Of a stretch of DNA of 48,143 nt, positions 8,110 to 16,875 are shown in pieces. How positions within the stretch are numbered: the stretch's first letter is position 1; each line of letters opens with the position of its first letter. This stretch comes from Opitutales bacterium. GTDB lineage: Bacteria; Verrucomicrobiota; Verrucomicrobiia; Opitutales; UBA2995. The position numbers and the translations under genes were made by a program. The stretch is from contig JAJDZZ010000088.1 of assembly GCA_022824405.1 (NCBI GenBank), forward strand, positions 1-48,143. Reading direction: 5' to 3'. A model generated the notes under the pieces. That model searched no databases. It saw nothing but the letters and a program-made list of their open reading frames with translations, and was not told the DNA's origin.

Positions 8110-10284
8110 ATGCATTTCGACCTTACATTTTCCTGGGCTTGGATTGGGCTGGCTGCTGCGGTGGCTTCCCTAGGGCTGGGTTGGAGTCTGCACCGGTTGC
8201 GGGGATGGATTCCCATGAAACATTTCATCCCGCTCGGATTGCTGCGGGGGTCGGCCCTGCTCTTCCTGATTCTGGCCTTGCTGAACCCTTACACCGTGCG
8301 AAAGGAGCCCGACCCCAACGCCTTCGAATTGGTCGTCCTGGCCGATTCGTCCGGGAGTATGGAAACCCCGGACACCCGGGGTTACGAAACCAGGGCCCAG
8401 GCAGTGGAGGAAATGATTCGATTTGGGGATGAAACGAATTTGTTTACCGGCCCATTGGGGACCTACCCCGTCAATCCCCTGCTTTTTGACGAAGAAGCGG
8501 TTCCCTGGCGCCCCGGCGGATCCTACCGGGCGGCGGGCATGAGCGCCCCGGGAGAAACCCTGGCCACCCTGTTGAAACGGGACAATTTGAACGCAAATTC
8601 GCTCGGAGGGGTGGTGCTTATTTCGGATGGCAATGAGAACAGCGGAATCCAACTCATTCAATCCGCCAAACAATTCCGCAATGCCGGGATTCCCATTTCA
8701 GTTATTGGGGTGGGGGAGGACACACCTCCCGGGGACGTGGAGGTCCGCTTTTCCCATTCGCAACTCGAGGCCGTGGTGGGGGATGCGGTGACCCTCTCCG
8801 GCCAGGTGACAAACCAGTTCAATGCCCCAAAGTCCGTCACGGTGCAACTTTACCGGGGCGGCCGGTTCCTGGAAGAAAGGGAAATCAACCTGGGCCCGGG
8901 GGAGACAAAGGGGATGGAATTTCGAGATGAAGCGGAATTCGCCGGCGTGCAGACCTACCGGATGCGGGTGGGATCTCTGGCCGAAGACACCAACCCCGCT
9001 TCAGACGTGGATTTTGCCACCCTGGTTATACGAAATCCCGAGGAGTATGAGATCCTTTATCTCGGTTCCCAGTTGCACTGGGAGTTTCGATTCCTCAAGC
9101 AGGCATTGCGGGAAGACTCCCGGTTCAAGTTGGACAGTCTTATCAGAACGGGTCCTCGGTCCTACCTTCAGCGCCTCACGACGGAGGAGGGAATTGCCCC
9201 CTTGTCGGAAATCCCTCAGGAAGCTTCCTTTTATAACCGCTACGAAGCTGTCATTTTGGATACGCGCCTCGTCCCTCTCTTGTCCGGGCAAGTGGTGCAG
9301 GCCTTGCGCAATATGGTTACCCGGCGCGGGGCGGGAATGTTGGGGGTGGGTCCCCTGAATGATTTGCCGGAGAGCCTGGCTTCCATGTTGCCCATAAAGG
9401 CGGTGGAAGCGATCGTTTACCGGGACAAGCGGTTTCTGGAACTGGAGGTCGACCCCGTATTCGCCAGTGGAAGGGGTGGTGTTTTATTTCAGAATCCCAG
9501 GCCCTATTTGCCGGAAAACACCCCGGTCTACCTGGGCGCCGATAAAAGTCGGGGTGGGCGCACTTCGGCTCGAACCCTGGGTAAGGAACATCCCATTTTG
9601 GCGGTTCAGGCCTATGGAGCCGGCAGCACGGCCTACCTGGGGACCGAAAATACCTGGCGTTGGCACATGGAGTCGGAAAGGGGCCAGGCTCAACACGCCC
9701 GGTTTTGGCAACACCTGCTTTTCTGGTTGGCCAGCGGTGGCAAGGAACGCATGGAAATGCCGTTGCAGGGTTCGGTGCAATCGCTGGAATCCGCGGTGGA
9801 TTTGGACCTGAAGGTGCGCGCCCAGGATTTCGGCCCCGAATCGGAAGCCCGCGTTACGGCCCGGGTGGAACAACCTTCGGGAGAATCCGCCGAGATCCTG
9901 CTCAACCCATCCCTGACCCTGCCCGGGATTTACCAGGGGGGTTTTACTCCCGAGCTTTCCGGTGAATATCAGGTGCGTTACGCCGTAGAATACGAGGACG
10001 GCGAACTGCTCGAAAACGATGCTTTCTTCGCCGTTTCACCGACCGGACCCGAATTGGCCGATACGGAATTCCGGGAACCTTTGCTGCGCGACGTGGCCAG
10101 GTTGACCGGGGGATCCTATACGAGTTACCGCGACTGGAAGAAACTCGGCGAGGTCCCCGTGGCGGATCACATTCCCGTGGTGGTCCACCGCTTTTATTGG
10201 GCCCAGGGATGGCCCTATTTCCTGGGGTTGGCGCTGTTGATATTGAGTGAATGGTACCGGAGGCGCATGTTGGGGCTGAAATGA
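8110..10284 (+). CDS. VWA-domain membrane protein with amidotransferase-like region
   Basis: This 724-residue protein has N-terminal helices at about 8-28 and 40-60, then a VWA domain with intact MIDAS motif DSSGS at 79-83 and GGVVLISDGNENSG as the second metal-site strand. An Ig-like region comes next, then a segment resembling class I glutamine amidotransferases of the kind fused to VWA proteins in planctomycetes, and a C-terminal helix (WPYFLGLALLILSEWY, about 700-716). It is the third consecutive MIDAS protein in the operon. A purine-rich AAAAGGG precedes the ATG. Its stop overlaps the next start as ATGA. Confidence 0.85.
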   Translation: MHFDLTFSWAWIGLAAAVASLGLGWSLHRLRGWIPMKHFIPLGLLRGSALLFLILALLNPYTVRKEPDPNAFELVVLADSSGSMETPDTRGYETRAQAVEEMIRFGDETNLFTGPLGTYPVNPLLFDEEAVPWRPGGSYRAAGMSAPGETLATLLKRDNLNANSLGGVVLISDGNENSGIQLIQSAKQFRNAGIPISVIGVGEDTPPGDVEVRFSHSQLEAVVGDAVTLSGQVTNQFNAPKSVTVQLYRGGRFLEEREINLGPGETKGMEFRDEAEFAGVQTYRMRVGSLAEDTNPASDVDFATLVIRNPEEYEILYLGSQLHWEFRFLKQALREDSRFKLDSLIRTGPRSYLQRLTTEEGIAPLSEIPQEASFYNRYEAVILDTRLVPLLSGQVVQALRNMVTRRGAGMLGVGPLNDLPESLASMLPIKAVEAIVYRDKRFLELEVDPVFASGRGGVLFQNPRPYLPENTPVYLGADKSRGGRTSARTLGKEHPILAVQAYGAGSTAYLGTENTWRWHMESERGQAQHARFWQHLLFWLASGGKERMEMPLQGSVQSLESAVDLDLKVRAQDFGPESEARVTARVEQPSGESAEILLNPSLTLPGIYQGGFTPELSGEYQVRYAVEYEDGELLENDAFFAVSPTGPELADTEFREPLLRDVARLTGGSYTSYRDWKKLGEVPVADHIPVVVHRFYWAQGWPYFLGLALLILSEWYRRRMLGLK

Positions 10285-11801
10285 GAAAGTTGAAATCCAT
10301 GCCAGACCTTATTTTACGCGTGGGGAGTTTTGCTCTCCTCTGGGGTTTTGCTTCGGTTGCCCAGGAACCGGGCGAGCCGTCCCCGGAAGGCGGTCCTCTG
10401 ACCCATGAAGAGACGATCTGGAGGGTCTTGCAGGACCTCGAATCGGACAATGTCGATACCCGTGTGGGATCCATCATGTTGTTGGGGAAGTACCGGGCTC
10501 CGGAGGCGTTGTCGGGGGTAGTTTCCGGTTTGTTCGACGACCACGTCAGGGTGCGGCGAGCCGCATTGGTCTCTTTGATTGAAATGCAATCCTCCATGCC
10601 CCCGTCCGCAGTTGAGCCGATTCTACTGTTGTTATATGACGAGGACCCGGAGATCCGCCGCATGGTATCTTCCAGCCTGGGTATGTTGGTCAATTTATGG
10701 AACACCTATTTCCAGAGCAATGAACAGGTCCTGACCCGGCAAATGTTCCCTCTGGCCATTCGGCAAGGGTTTATCCAGGCATTCCTCGATGAGGAAGTGG
10801 TGGTGCGCCGCAATATGTTGAGCGATTACTTCTTCCTCGGCATCCAACTCCCCGAGTCGACCCTGCTGACGCTTTTGGCCGATGAGGATGATCTGGTCAG
10901 GCTGGAAGCCTTGCGATTGGCCGGGCGTTTGTCGCGTATTGACGCCATCCTGCAAATGGCATCCCTGCTGGTGGAAGATCCCGTTCAAAGTATCCGGTTG
11001 CTCTTTGCCAACCTTTTGGGCAGCCATAACGTATCCGGAGGCATCGAATGGCTGGAGCTACTGCTTGAAGACCGGGACGATGAGGTGGTCAAGGAGGCGG
11101 AATTGTCCCTGTTCCGGATTCTTCCCCATGTCCGGGAGGCCCTGCGCCTGACCGAGCACCTCATGACCGGGGCCTTCAACCAACAACAGGGCTTGGTCTT
11201 TATCCAGTCCCTGTCCCTGCTCAAGGAACAAGGCCGGCCCTTTCTCGAATCCATCCTCGAGTCGGGAAACCCCACCTACCGTTTGGAGGCCCTGAGGCTT
11301 TTTTTGGCTCACGCGGATATACAGGTCGACGCCGCAAAGTTGGCCGATTTGGCCAATGACCGGTCCGAGAGGGTGCGGTTGTACCTGGCCGGTTATCTGA
11401 TGACCAACCGCAAGAAAGTCCCCGTCTCCTTGATTGAGGACCTGACCTTCGCCCGTCATGATAAAATGCGCGAAACCGCCATGGTCCTGACCCGTGAACT
11501 CCCACAGAACCAAGCCGAAACGCTGTTGTTGGATTTTCTTATCGATGAGACCCCCCGGTTACGCGCACAGGCCCTGGATGAATTGAAACTGAGGCAGTAC
11601 GGCGATATTCGAAAAATCCTGCACCTTTCCCTGAAGGATCCGGACGGTTTGGTGCAGCGCCGGTCCGTAGTGCTCCTGATAGGGCTGAACGATCCGGAGG
11701 AACTGAATTATTTGATATCCGTCATGGAAGAAGATCCGAAAAGTCAACTTGCCCATTACATAAAAGACCAGATGCTGAGGCGTTTGGGAGTACAGCTCTA
11801 A
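10281..11801 (+). CDS. Exported HEAT-like repeat protein
   Basis: The 506-residue protein starts at the ATG that overlaps the previous stop (ATGA). The open frame extends 10 codons further upstream, but this start gives a clean signal peptide, MRKLKSMPDLILRVGSFALL and onward, ending near FASVAQ. The rest is repeated pairs of amphipathic helices of the HEAT/PBS-lyase type, for example DNVDTRVGSIMLLGKYRAPE and DEDPEIRRMVSSSLGMLV, which normally build protein-binding solenoids. No enzymatic motif is seen. Its place in the MoxR operon suggests a periplasmic adaptor for the membrane VWA proteins, which is inference. Confidence 0.75.
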   Translation: MRKLKSMPDLILRVGSFALLWGFASVAQEPGEPSPEGGPLTHEETIWRVLQDLESDNVDTRVGSIMLLGKYRAPEALSGVVSGLFDDHVRVRRAALVSLIEMQSSMPPSAVEPILLLLYDEDPEIRRMVSSSLGMLVNLWNTYFQSNEQVLTRQMFPLAIRQGFIQAFLDEEVVVRRNMLSDYFFLGIQLPESTLLTLLADEDDLVRLEALRLAGRLSRIDAILQMASLLVEDPVQSIRLLFANLLGSHNVSGGIEWLELLLEDRDDEVVKEAELSLFRILPHVREALRLTEHLMTGAFNQQQGLVFIQSLSLLKEQGRPFLESILESGNPTYRLEALRLFLAHADIQVDAAKLADLANDRSERVRLYLAGYLMTNRKKVPVSLIEDLTFARHDKMRETAMVLTRELPQNQAETLLLDFLIDETPRLRAQALDELKLRQYGDIRKILHLSLKDPDGLVQRRSVVLLIGLNDPEELNYLISVMEEDPKSQLAHYIKDQMLRRLGVQL

Positions 11802-11803
11802 GG

Positions 11804-12817
11804 ATGAATCGTTTTGCCATAATCGCCTTGCTCATGTTGGTGTCGATACCGGTGCTACCGCTGTGGGGAATAGTGAAAGTGGGGGAGGAAGCGGACCCGC
11901 CCAGGCTTCCCCCCAAGGAGGTTCCCTACCTCAAGGTCGTTCAACTGGTTCAGGGGGACGTCATGCGGCGCCAATACCCCGATGCCCTGCCCAGCCTGCT
12001 GGAAGAGATTCGCCATCGGACGACATTGAATCTGGACCCGTTTCCATTGTATATCGATTCCTTCGAGGATGAGGTCATTTTCAAGCATCCGCTCATCTAT
12101 GTTAACTTTGCCGATCGGGTGGATTGGACCCTTACCCCGGGGGAAATCAAGAACTTGCGGCGTTTTATCGAGCGTGGAGGTTTTCTGTTTCTGGATGCCG
12201 GGATAAATGCTTCCTTTCTCAGGGGGAACCTTCGATACGGGCAGATGCACAGCTTTGCCGATTGGGAGGTTTCCCCCCTCATCGAAGACGCCTTCCGGGA
12301 TGTGTTTCCGGAAAACCGATTCGAACCTTTGCCCCGCAGTAATCCGTTTTTCAAATCCTTTTATGCCGGTCTGCCGGACCCCACCCCGTTGCCCGAAGCC
12401 ATCCGCACCTTTATCGTCAACGAAAAATGGCCTCAGGGCACCTATTCTTCCATGGTCCTCAAACACGGGGACCGGGTCGCCGTCATGGCCATGCCGATTA
12501 TGGCCATGGGATGGGGGAAAAGTGAATTTGGCCAATGGAGCACCCGCATCGGTTTCCGCGTGCGTGAGGGGGCAGAAGGATTGTCGGATCGTTTGAGCGA
12601 GGCGGCCTATGGAGGGGAAAAATACGAAACCACCCGCGAGGACGGGCGCAGCGACACGATTTATTGTGAGATCCCCGGCACTCCCGCCTGGGTGGAGGAG
12701 CCCTCGGGGGATTGGCGGGTCTTTCGCTATTATCACAGCCGGGAAATCAGCGATTATGCCCACACTTTCTATACCCGTCTCGGGGTGAACCTGTTCGTCT
12801 ATATTTTCAGCCAGTAG
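11804..12817 (+). CDS. DUF4159 domain protein
   Basis: The 337-residue protein has an N-terminal signal sequence (MNRFAIIALLMLVSIPVLPL) followed by a DUF4159 domain. The recognisable core is HPLIYVNFADRVDWT, then EIKNLRRFIERGGFLFLDAG, which resembles the amidotransferase-like fold of this family. DUF4159 proteins commonly close MoxR-Bat operons in planctomycetes and verrucomicrobia; their biochemical role is unknown. The ATG at 11804 lies 2 bases after the HEAT gene's stop, with AAGG between. It is the last gene of the operon and converges on trkH with only 34 bases between the two stops and no clear terminator hairpin. Confidence 0.87.
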   Translation: MNRFAIIALLMLVSIPVLPLWGIVKVGEEADPPRLPPKEVPYLKVVQLVQGDVMRRQYPDALPSLLEEIRHRTTLNLDPFPLYIDSFEDEVIFKHPLIYVNFADRVDWTLTPGEIKNLRRFIERGGFLFLDAGINASFLRGNLRYGQMHSFADWEVSPLIEDAFRDVFPENRFEPLPRSNPFFKSFYAGLPDPTPLPEAIRTFIVNEKWPQGTYSSMVLKHGDRVAVMAMPIMAMGWGKSEFGQWSTRIGFRVREGAEGLSDRLSEAAYGGEKYETTREDGRSDTIYCEIPGTPAWVEEPSGDWRVFRYYHSREISDYAHTFYTRLGVNLFVYIFSQ

Positions 12818-12851
12818 CGCCCGTCGATCCGCTCGACCAAGGCTAATCGGC

Positions 12852-14324
12852 TCAGAACCTTCGCCAGAAGGCTGGGGTGAAAAGCGCCAGAATGGCAAAC
12901 AGTTCCAGGCGGCCCATGATCATCAGCACGGAGAGAAAATACTTGGAGATGTCGCGCAGGAAGGCGTAATTCTCCGTCGGTCCGAATTCTCCGAAGGCCG
13001 GGCCGATATTGAATACGCACGCCACCACGGCGGAGAAACACCCCTCAAAGCTGATGGCCGGTTCGAATATGGCCAGAATGGGCATGCAAAACAGTAATAA
13101 CCAGCCATTGAGCACGATATAGGTGACCACTCGTTCCCTGGATTCATTGTCAAGGACCCGGCCGTTCATGTGAATGGGTCGAATTACGTGGTCGCTGTAG
13201 GAACGACCCACCATGCGCAGGGCAGATTTTACTCCGACCAGAATGCGTCCCACTTTGAGCCCGCAGGCGGTGGACCCGGAACATCCGCCGACCGCCATGA
13301 GCCCGAGGAGAAGGACGTGGGCCATGAGGTTCCAGCTCCCGAAGTCCCGGGTCGAATAACCGGTTGTGGTCATGAGGGACGTGACCTGGAACAGACTGGA
13401 ACGAATGGCGTTATGCCAATTGGAGTACCCTTCATGGCTGATCAGAACATAGGTGACCAAACCGGCCGCCAGGAGAAGGATGGCGTAGTAGGTTTTCACC
13501 TCGGAGTTCAGCCTCACGCTGTGCCAGTTTTTGTTGAATACCAGCAACATCCACAGAAAGCTGGTTCCTCCCAAGGCCATGAATACGATGGCCGACCATT
13601 CCAGAAGGGGGCTCCCGAAGCCGGCAATGCTGGAGGACCTGGTACTGAATCCACCCGTGGCGATAGTGGTGAAAGTGTGGTTCAGAGCCTCGAAAAAGTT
13701 CATTCCCCCCAGATAGTATACCGTGGCGCAAAGGGAGCTCAAACCCAGGTAGAGGAGCAACAACCGCTTCACTCCGGTCTGAATCCGGGCAAAATCCAGT
13801 TCCTCGGCCGTTCCGGAGTATTCTCTGGTGAAGAGGATTTTTCCTCCGGCGCCGAGGAAACCCAGTATGGCCACGAAAAATACCACTACTCCCATGCCGC
13901 CAATCCACTGACTCAGAGACCTCCAGAACAACAAGCTGTGGGGATGGGATTCCAGGTTATCCAAAACGGTGGCCCCGGTTGTGGTCAGGCCGGAGGTAGA
14001 CTCGAAAATCGCGTCGGCCAGATTGCACGAATCCAGTATTATCCAATAGGGCAATGCTCCCACTAGAATCGCCGCAATCCAACCCAGGCCGATAACGGCG
14101 GTGGCTTCTTTTTTGAAAAAAGTCTTATCCTTGCCCCTGCCGAGGTAGAGAAACAGGCTGCCCAGAAGCATGGCGGCCGCAATGCAATAGGCGAAGCCGG
14201 CTACGGCGTTGGTTTCGTTACCGGCATCCCGGTAAATATATGCCACCCCCATGCAAATCGCGAAAGCCAGGCATAAGATGAATTGGATCGCGCTGAGCAA
14301 TCGAAAGATAATGGAGTAATTCAC
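12852..14324 (-). CDS. trkH: Trk potassium uptake membrane subunit TrkH
   Basis: The 490-residue polytopic membrane protein is the ion-conducting subunit of Trk-type K+ uptake. The four pore/selectivity loops are visible: TTTGATVLDN, TTIATGGFSTRSSS, TTTGYSTRDFG and GGCSGSTACGLKVGRI, along with the TrkH motif LSQWIGGMGVVVFFVAILGF. Length matches the family. The start is GTG at 14324. It follows trkA on the same strand with a 24-base gap, so the two form an operon encoding channel plus gating ring. Confidence 0.95.
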   Translation of the reverse strand: MNYSIIFRLLSAIQFILCLAFAICMGVAYIYRDAGNETNAVAGFAYCIAAAMLLGSLFLYLGRGKDKTFFKKEATAVIGLGWIAAILVGALPYWIILDSCNLADAIFESTSGLTTTGATVLDNLESHPHSLLFWRSLSQWIGGMGVVVFFVAILGFLGAGGKILFTREYSGTAEELDFARIQTGVKRLLLLYLGLSSLCATVYYLGGMNFFEALNHTFTTIATGGFSTRSSSIAGFGSPLLEWSAIVFMALGGTSFLWMLLVFNKNWHSVRLNSEVKTYYAILLLAAGLVTYVLISHEGYSNWHNAIRSSLFQVTSLMTTTGYSTRDFGSWNLMAHVLLLGLMAVGGCSGSTACGLKVGRILVGVKSALRMVGRSYSDHVIRPIHMNGRVLDNESRERVVTYIVLNGWLLLFCMPILAIFEPAISFEGCFSAVVACVFNIGPAFGEFGPTENYAFLRDISKYFLSVLMIMGRLELFAILALFTPAFWRRF

Positions 14325-14348
14325 CGTTCGTAGAAAAAGATGGCTTTC

Positions 14349-15716
14349 TCAGGATTTCCCTTCGGTCAGCAGGGAGATGACCTCTTCGCGGTGTTCGTCG
14401 GCCAAGACGGCCACGATGCGGTCATCCGCAATGATGACGTCGCCCGCGCCGGGCACCTTGGCGTAGAATTTGTGCATCAGGGCCACGATTATGGTATTGC
14501 CCGGAAGGCGCAGATCCTTGATCGGTTTTCCCACACAGGAGCTTTCCGGATGAACCCGGAGTTCAACGATTTTTCCCTTCCCTCCCGGAGCGGGAGCCAG
14601 TTCGACCCAAGGCGTATCGTTCACCGTCCGCAACACTTCGTTGGCTGTGGCCAAGCGTGGGGAAACGGCAAGTTCGATACCCAGCACCAGGCGAAACTTG
14701 TTGATGATTTCCGAGTAGTCCGAACGGTTGATATTCAGCAAGAGGCGCTTGGTTCCCATTTGGGCGGTTTGCAGGCAAGCCATGACGTTGTCCTCGTCCG
14801 CTTTGGTAGCCGCCACAAAATAATCAGCCCGACCGACGCGCTCCTCTTCCAGCACCCGCAATGAGGTGGCGTCGCCGTGAACGACCGTTATATGGGGGAA
14901 TTGTTCGGCCAGATTCTGGCATATTTTCCGGTTGGGTTCGATCAGACGAATGTGAAACCGTGGATTGGAGAGCATGCGCATCAGGGCAATATTGGTTTCA
15001 CTGCCGCCATAGAGGGCCACAAAAACGGTCCTGGGCTTGAGCTTGGGAGAGAATTTTCCCTTGATTTCGGAAAGGGACTGCGGGTCCCCGAAGACGGTTA
15101 ACCGGTCGCCTTCCTCGATCACCGTTTCAGCCCCTGGAACGAGAGAGGATCCGTTCCGCCGGATCAATCCGATCCGCACGCCGGTTTTCTCCCCCAGCCT
15201 CAACTGCTTCAGGTTGCGTCCGATGGCCTTGGCCTTGGCCGTTACCTCAATCTGTTGCACCTCGATCTTTCCCCTGGCAAAATGTTCTACCGCCACCCGT
15301 CCGGGGTTGCGTATGACCTTGGCCAATTCCACGGCGGCCAAGGCCTCGGGATTTACCAGCAGGTCGATGCCGAAATTCAGCTGGTAATTGAAAACCTTGT
15401 TATCGATGTAGGTCTCCTCGTGAATGCGGGCAATGGTGGTTTCGGCTCCCATTTTTTTTGCGATGGAGCCGGAGACCAGGTTCACCTGGTCGTCACTGGT
15501 CATCGCCAGCAAGTATTTGCAATCCCCTGCTTTGGCCCGATGCAGGATGGTAGCCGAACTGCCATTTCCCCGCAGGACCCGGACATTTTGTTCCTCGTGG
15601 ATTTTGGCCGCCATTCGGTCGTCATGTTCGATGACGGTTACATCGTGGCCGGAATTGCTCAGAACTTCCGACAGATGGCCCCCCACCTCCCCGGCGCCTA
15701 TAATCACTATTTTCAC
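14349..15716 (-). CDS. trkA: Trk system NAD-binding regulatory subunit TrkA
   Basis: The 455-residue cytosolic protein has the duplicated RCK architecture of TrkA. RCK-N 1 carries the Rossmann motif GAGEVGGHL at residues 7-15 and acidic IEHDD after strand 2. The first TrkA-C domain is in the 130-220 range, with a second RCK-N (VFVALYGGSETNIALM) and TrkA-C afterwards. It forms the nucleotide-sensing ring that gates TrkH. In the second RCK-N the glycine motif is degenerate (YGGSETN), so the first domain probably carries ligand binding. The GTG start at 15716 is the only start before the Rossmann strand. A 394-base repeat-bearing spacer lies upstream. Confidence 0.95.
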   Translation of the reverse strand: MKIVIIGAGEVGGHLSEVLSNSGHDVTVIEHDDRMAAKIHEEQNVRVLRGNGSSATILHRAKAGDCKYLLAMTSDDQVNLVSGSIAKKMGAETTIARIHEETYIDNKVFNYQLNFGIDLLVNPEALAAVELAKVIRNPGRVAVEHFARGKIEVQQIEVTAKAKAIGRNLKQLRLGEKTGVRIGLIRRNGSSLVPGAETVIEEGDRLTVFGDPQSLSEIKGKFSPKLKPRTVFVALYGGSETNIALMRMLSNPRFHIRLIEPNRKICQNLAEQFPHITVVHGDATSLRVLEEERVGRADYFVAATKADEDNVMACLQTAQMGTKRLLLNINRSDYSEIINKFRLVLGIELAVSPRLATANEVLRTVNDTPWVELAPAPGGKGKIVELRVHPESSCVGKPIKDLRLPGNTIIVALMHKFYAKVPGAGDVIIADDRIVAVLADEHREEVISLLTEGKS

Positions 15717-15950
15717 AGGTCTTTAGGGTATATTGGAGCAGAGCGGTTGCAGTAAAATCCGACTCCGCAACGATATGAGAGGGAAGAATAAACAGCCTTT
15801 TGCCCGGGATGGAAAGCCAGATTTTCCGACTAGGCCCCTTCTTCCCCAAGCGTCCAAACATCCGCCATGGGTTCAGTCCTGGATTTTCAACATGGGGACA
15901 TGTCAAAAATCAAGGACCCGACCCCGACCGGCATCCAAACGCTTCTCACC

Positions 15951-15990
15951 AATTCCTCATTCCCAAATTGGCGCGCCTTAGCGCGCCTCA
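15951..15990 (-). repeat. Family A hairpin repeat
   Basis: On the minus strand it reads GGCGCGC-TAAG-GCGCGCC followed by a tail of 7-bp units close to AATTAGG/AATGAGG. The palindromic core is 15970-15987. It belongs to the same family as 16031-16066, 16614-16646, 27449-27500, 27690-27737, 35251-35290 and 42858-42903. Confidence 0.75.
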
Positions 15991-16030
15991 TATCCTGTCC
16001 ATCCTGTTCATCCATATTCAATTTCTCCCC

Positions 16031-16066
16031 AATTCCTAATTCCTAATTGGCGCCCATGGGCGCCTT
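16031..16066 (-). repeat. Family A hairpin repeat, GCGCCC stem
   Basis: The core GGCGCCC-AT-GGGCGCC (16049-16064) carries the same AATTAGG tail. The stem differs from the neighbouring copy at 15951-15990, with both arms changed together. Confidence 0.75.
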
Positions 16067-16110
16067 TCCGTCTTGACCCCGTTCCACTGCCCTTCATTGA
16101 ATCCTTTCCC

Positions 16111-16608
16111 ATGGCAGAAACAGCTACCCCCAAAGTTGGCATCGTAATGGGCAGTATATCGGACTGGCCCGTGTTCCGGCGTTCCGCTCAGGTTTTGGAT
16201 GGCCTGGGCGTTCCCTATGAAAAACGGGTATTGAGCGCGCACCGCACCCCAAAACAGTTGGAGAGTTGGATCGGCCAATGCGAAAAAAAGGGCGTGCAGG
16301 TATTCATAGCGGCGGCTGGCGGGGCGGCTCACCTGGCGGGGGTGGTTGCCTCCATGACCCTGCTGCCGGTTCTGGCCGTTCCCATGGAATCCAATCTGAG
16401 CGGCCTGGATTCGTTACTGGCCATGGTCCAGATGCCGGGCGGAATTCCGGTGCCGACCATGGGGATCGGAAAAGCCGGGTCCACCAACGCGGGATTGGCC
16501 GCGGCTGCGATATTGGCTTTGCAGGACCCGGAGATAAAGGAAGCCCTGATCCAGTTCCGGAAAAATCAGGCGGAGAAAGTTTTGGCCTCTGAATTTCCGG
16601 AAGATTAA
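16111..16608 (+). CDS. purE: N5-carboxyaminoimidazole ribonucleotide mutase PurE
   Basis: The 165-residue PurE converts N5-CAIR to CAIR in purine synthesis. The signature GSISDWPVFRRSAQVL lies at residues 14-29, followed by the catalytic SAHRTP (His44). AAAGGAAHLAGVVAS and MPGGIPVPTMGIGKAGSTNAG complete the active site. Length and residues fit class I PurE, which works with PurK; no purK is in this window. The ATG start is preceded by a pyrimidine-rich leader with no good Shine-Dalgarno. A family A-like repeat begins 5 bases after the stop. Confidence 0.97.
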   Translation: MAETATPKVGIVMGSISDWPVFRRSAQVLDGLGVPYEKRVLSAHRTPKQLESWIGQCEKKGVQVFIAAAGGAAHLAGVVASMTLLPVLAVPMESNLSGLDSLLAMVQMPGGIPVPTMGIGKAGSTNAGLAAAAILALQDPEIKEALIQFRKNQAEKVLASEFPED

Positions 16609-16613
16609 CTCCG

Positions 16614-16646
16614 GAGGCACTGCGTGCCAACGAGGCATTAGGAATT
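16614..16646 (+). repeat. Family A-like repeat with GGCAC stem
   Basis: The core GGCAC-TGC-GTGCC (16616-16628) is followed by AACGAGGCATTAGGAATT. The tail matches family A but the stem is unlike the GC-only stems of the other copies. It lies immediately after the purE stop. Confidence 0.5.
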
Positions 16647-16650
16647 TAAA

Positions 16651-16690
16651 CACCACAGAGATCGCAGAGAACACAGAGAAATTTTTTTGT
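16651..16690 (+). repeat. Family B dispersed repeat (ACCACAGAG type)
   Basis: The sequence is built from CACAGAG-like words ending in a T run. A reverse-orientation copy lies at 26691-26728, with partial copies near 27351, 35235 and 42806-42832. Confidence 0.6.
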
Positions 16691-16712
16691 GCTTTTTGCG
16701 GTTCCCTCTTCT

Positions 16713-16741
16713 CGGCGCGGCAAGGATGCCGTCGCCCTACC
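16713..16741 (-). repeat. Family D repeat with CGGCA stem
   Basis: On the minus strand it starts GGTAGGGCGA, then has the stem CGGCA-TCCT-TGCCG and ends CGCCG. The loop TCCT and the shell match the 16760 copy, but the stem sequence is different and still pairs. Confidence 0.65.
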
Positions 16742-16759
16742 CACGTTAGCAAGGCCCCA

Positions 16760-16797
16760 GGTAGGGCAAGAGCATCCTTGCTCTGCCGCTTCGTTCG
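16760..16797 (+). repeat. Family D repeat with AGAGCA stem
   Basis: GGTAGGGCA is followed by the stem AGAGCA-TCCT-TGCTCT and then GCCGCTTCG. It is almost the exact reverse complement of the tandem units at 17-90, about 16.7 kb away. Confidence 0.75.
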
Positions 16798-16875
16798 GCG
16801 GAAGTCCTACCATCTATTCAAGCCTGGGTAGGTTTCCGCCCCGGGCACCATGCTAATTTTGCGAGACATGCGCCT

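Larger units (their letters stand above)
15717..16110. other. Repeat-bearing intergenic region between trkA and purE
   Basis: No credible gene is present: an 82-codon frame at 15733 spans repeats and has no recognisable fold. The region contains two family A repeats (15951-15990 and 16031-16066). It also has a GACATGTC palindrome followed by AAAAATCAAGGACC at 15894-15925, which looks like the end of a small mobile or dispersed element. A TCCTGTCCATCCTGTTCATCC tract (about 15990-16015) is close to family C wording. Promoters for trkA (leftward) and purE (rightward) must also lie here, but none is clear. Confidence 0.5.

Noticed and set aside
13432-13908. 158-codon minus-strand frame inside trkH
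   Set aside because: Alternate frame of trkH with low-complexity content.
13170-14066. 298-codon plus-strand open frame
   Set aside because: Antisense to trkH with no recognisable fold.
15733-15981. 82-codon plus-strand open frame in the trkA-purE gap
   Set aside because: Runs over dispersed repeats; no conserved domain, no RBS.
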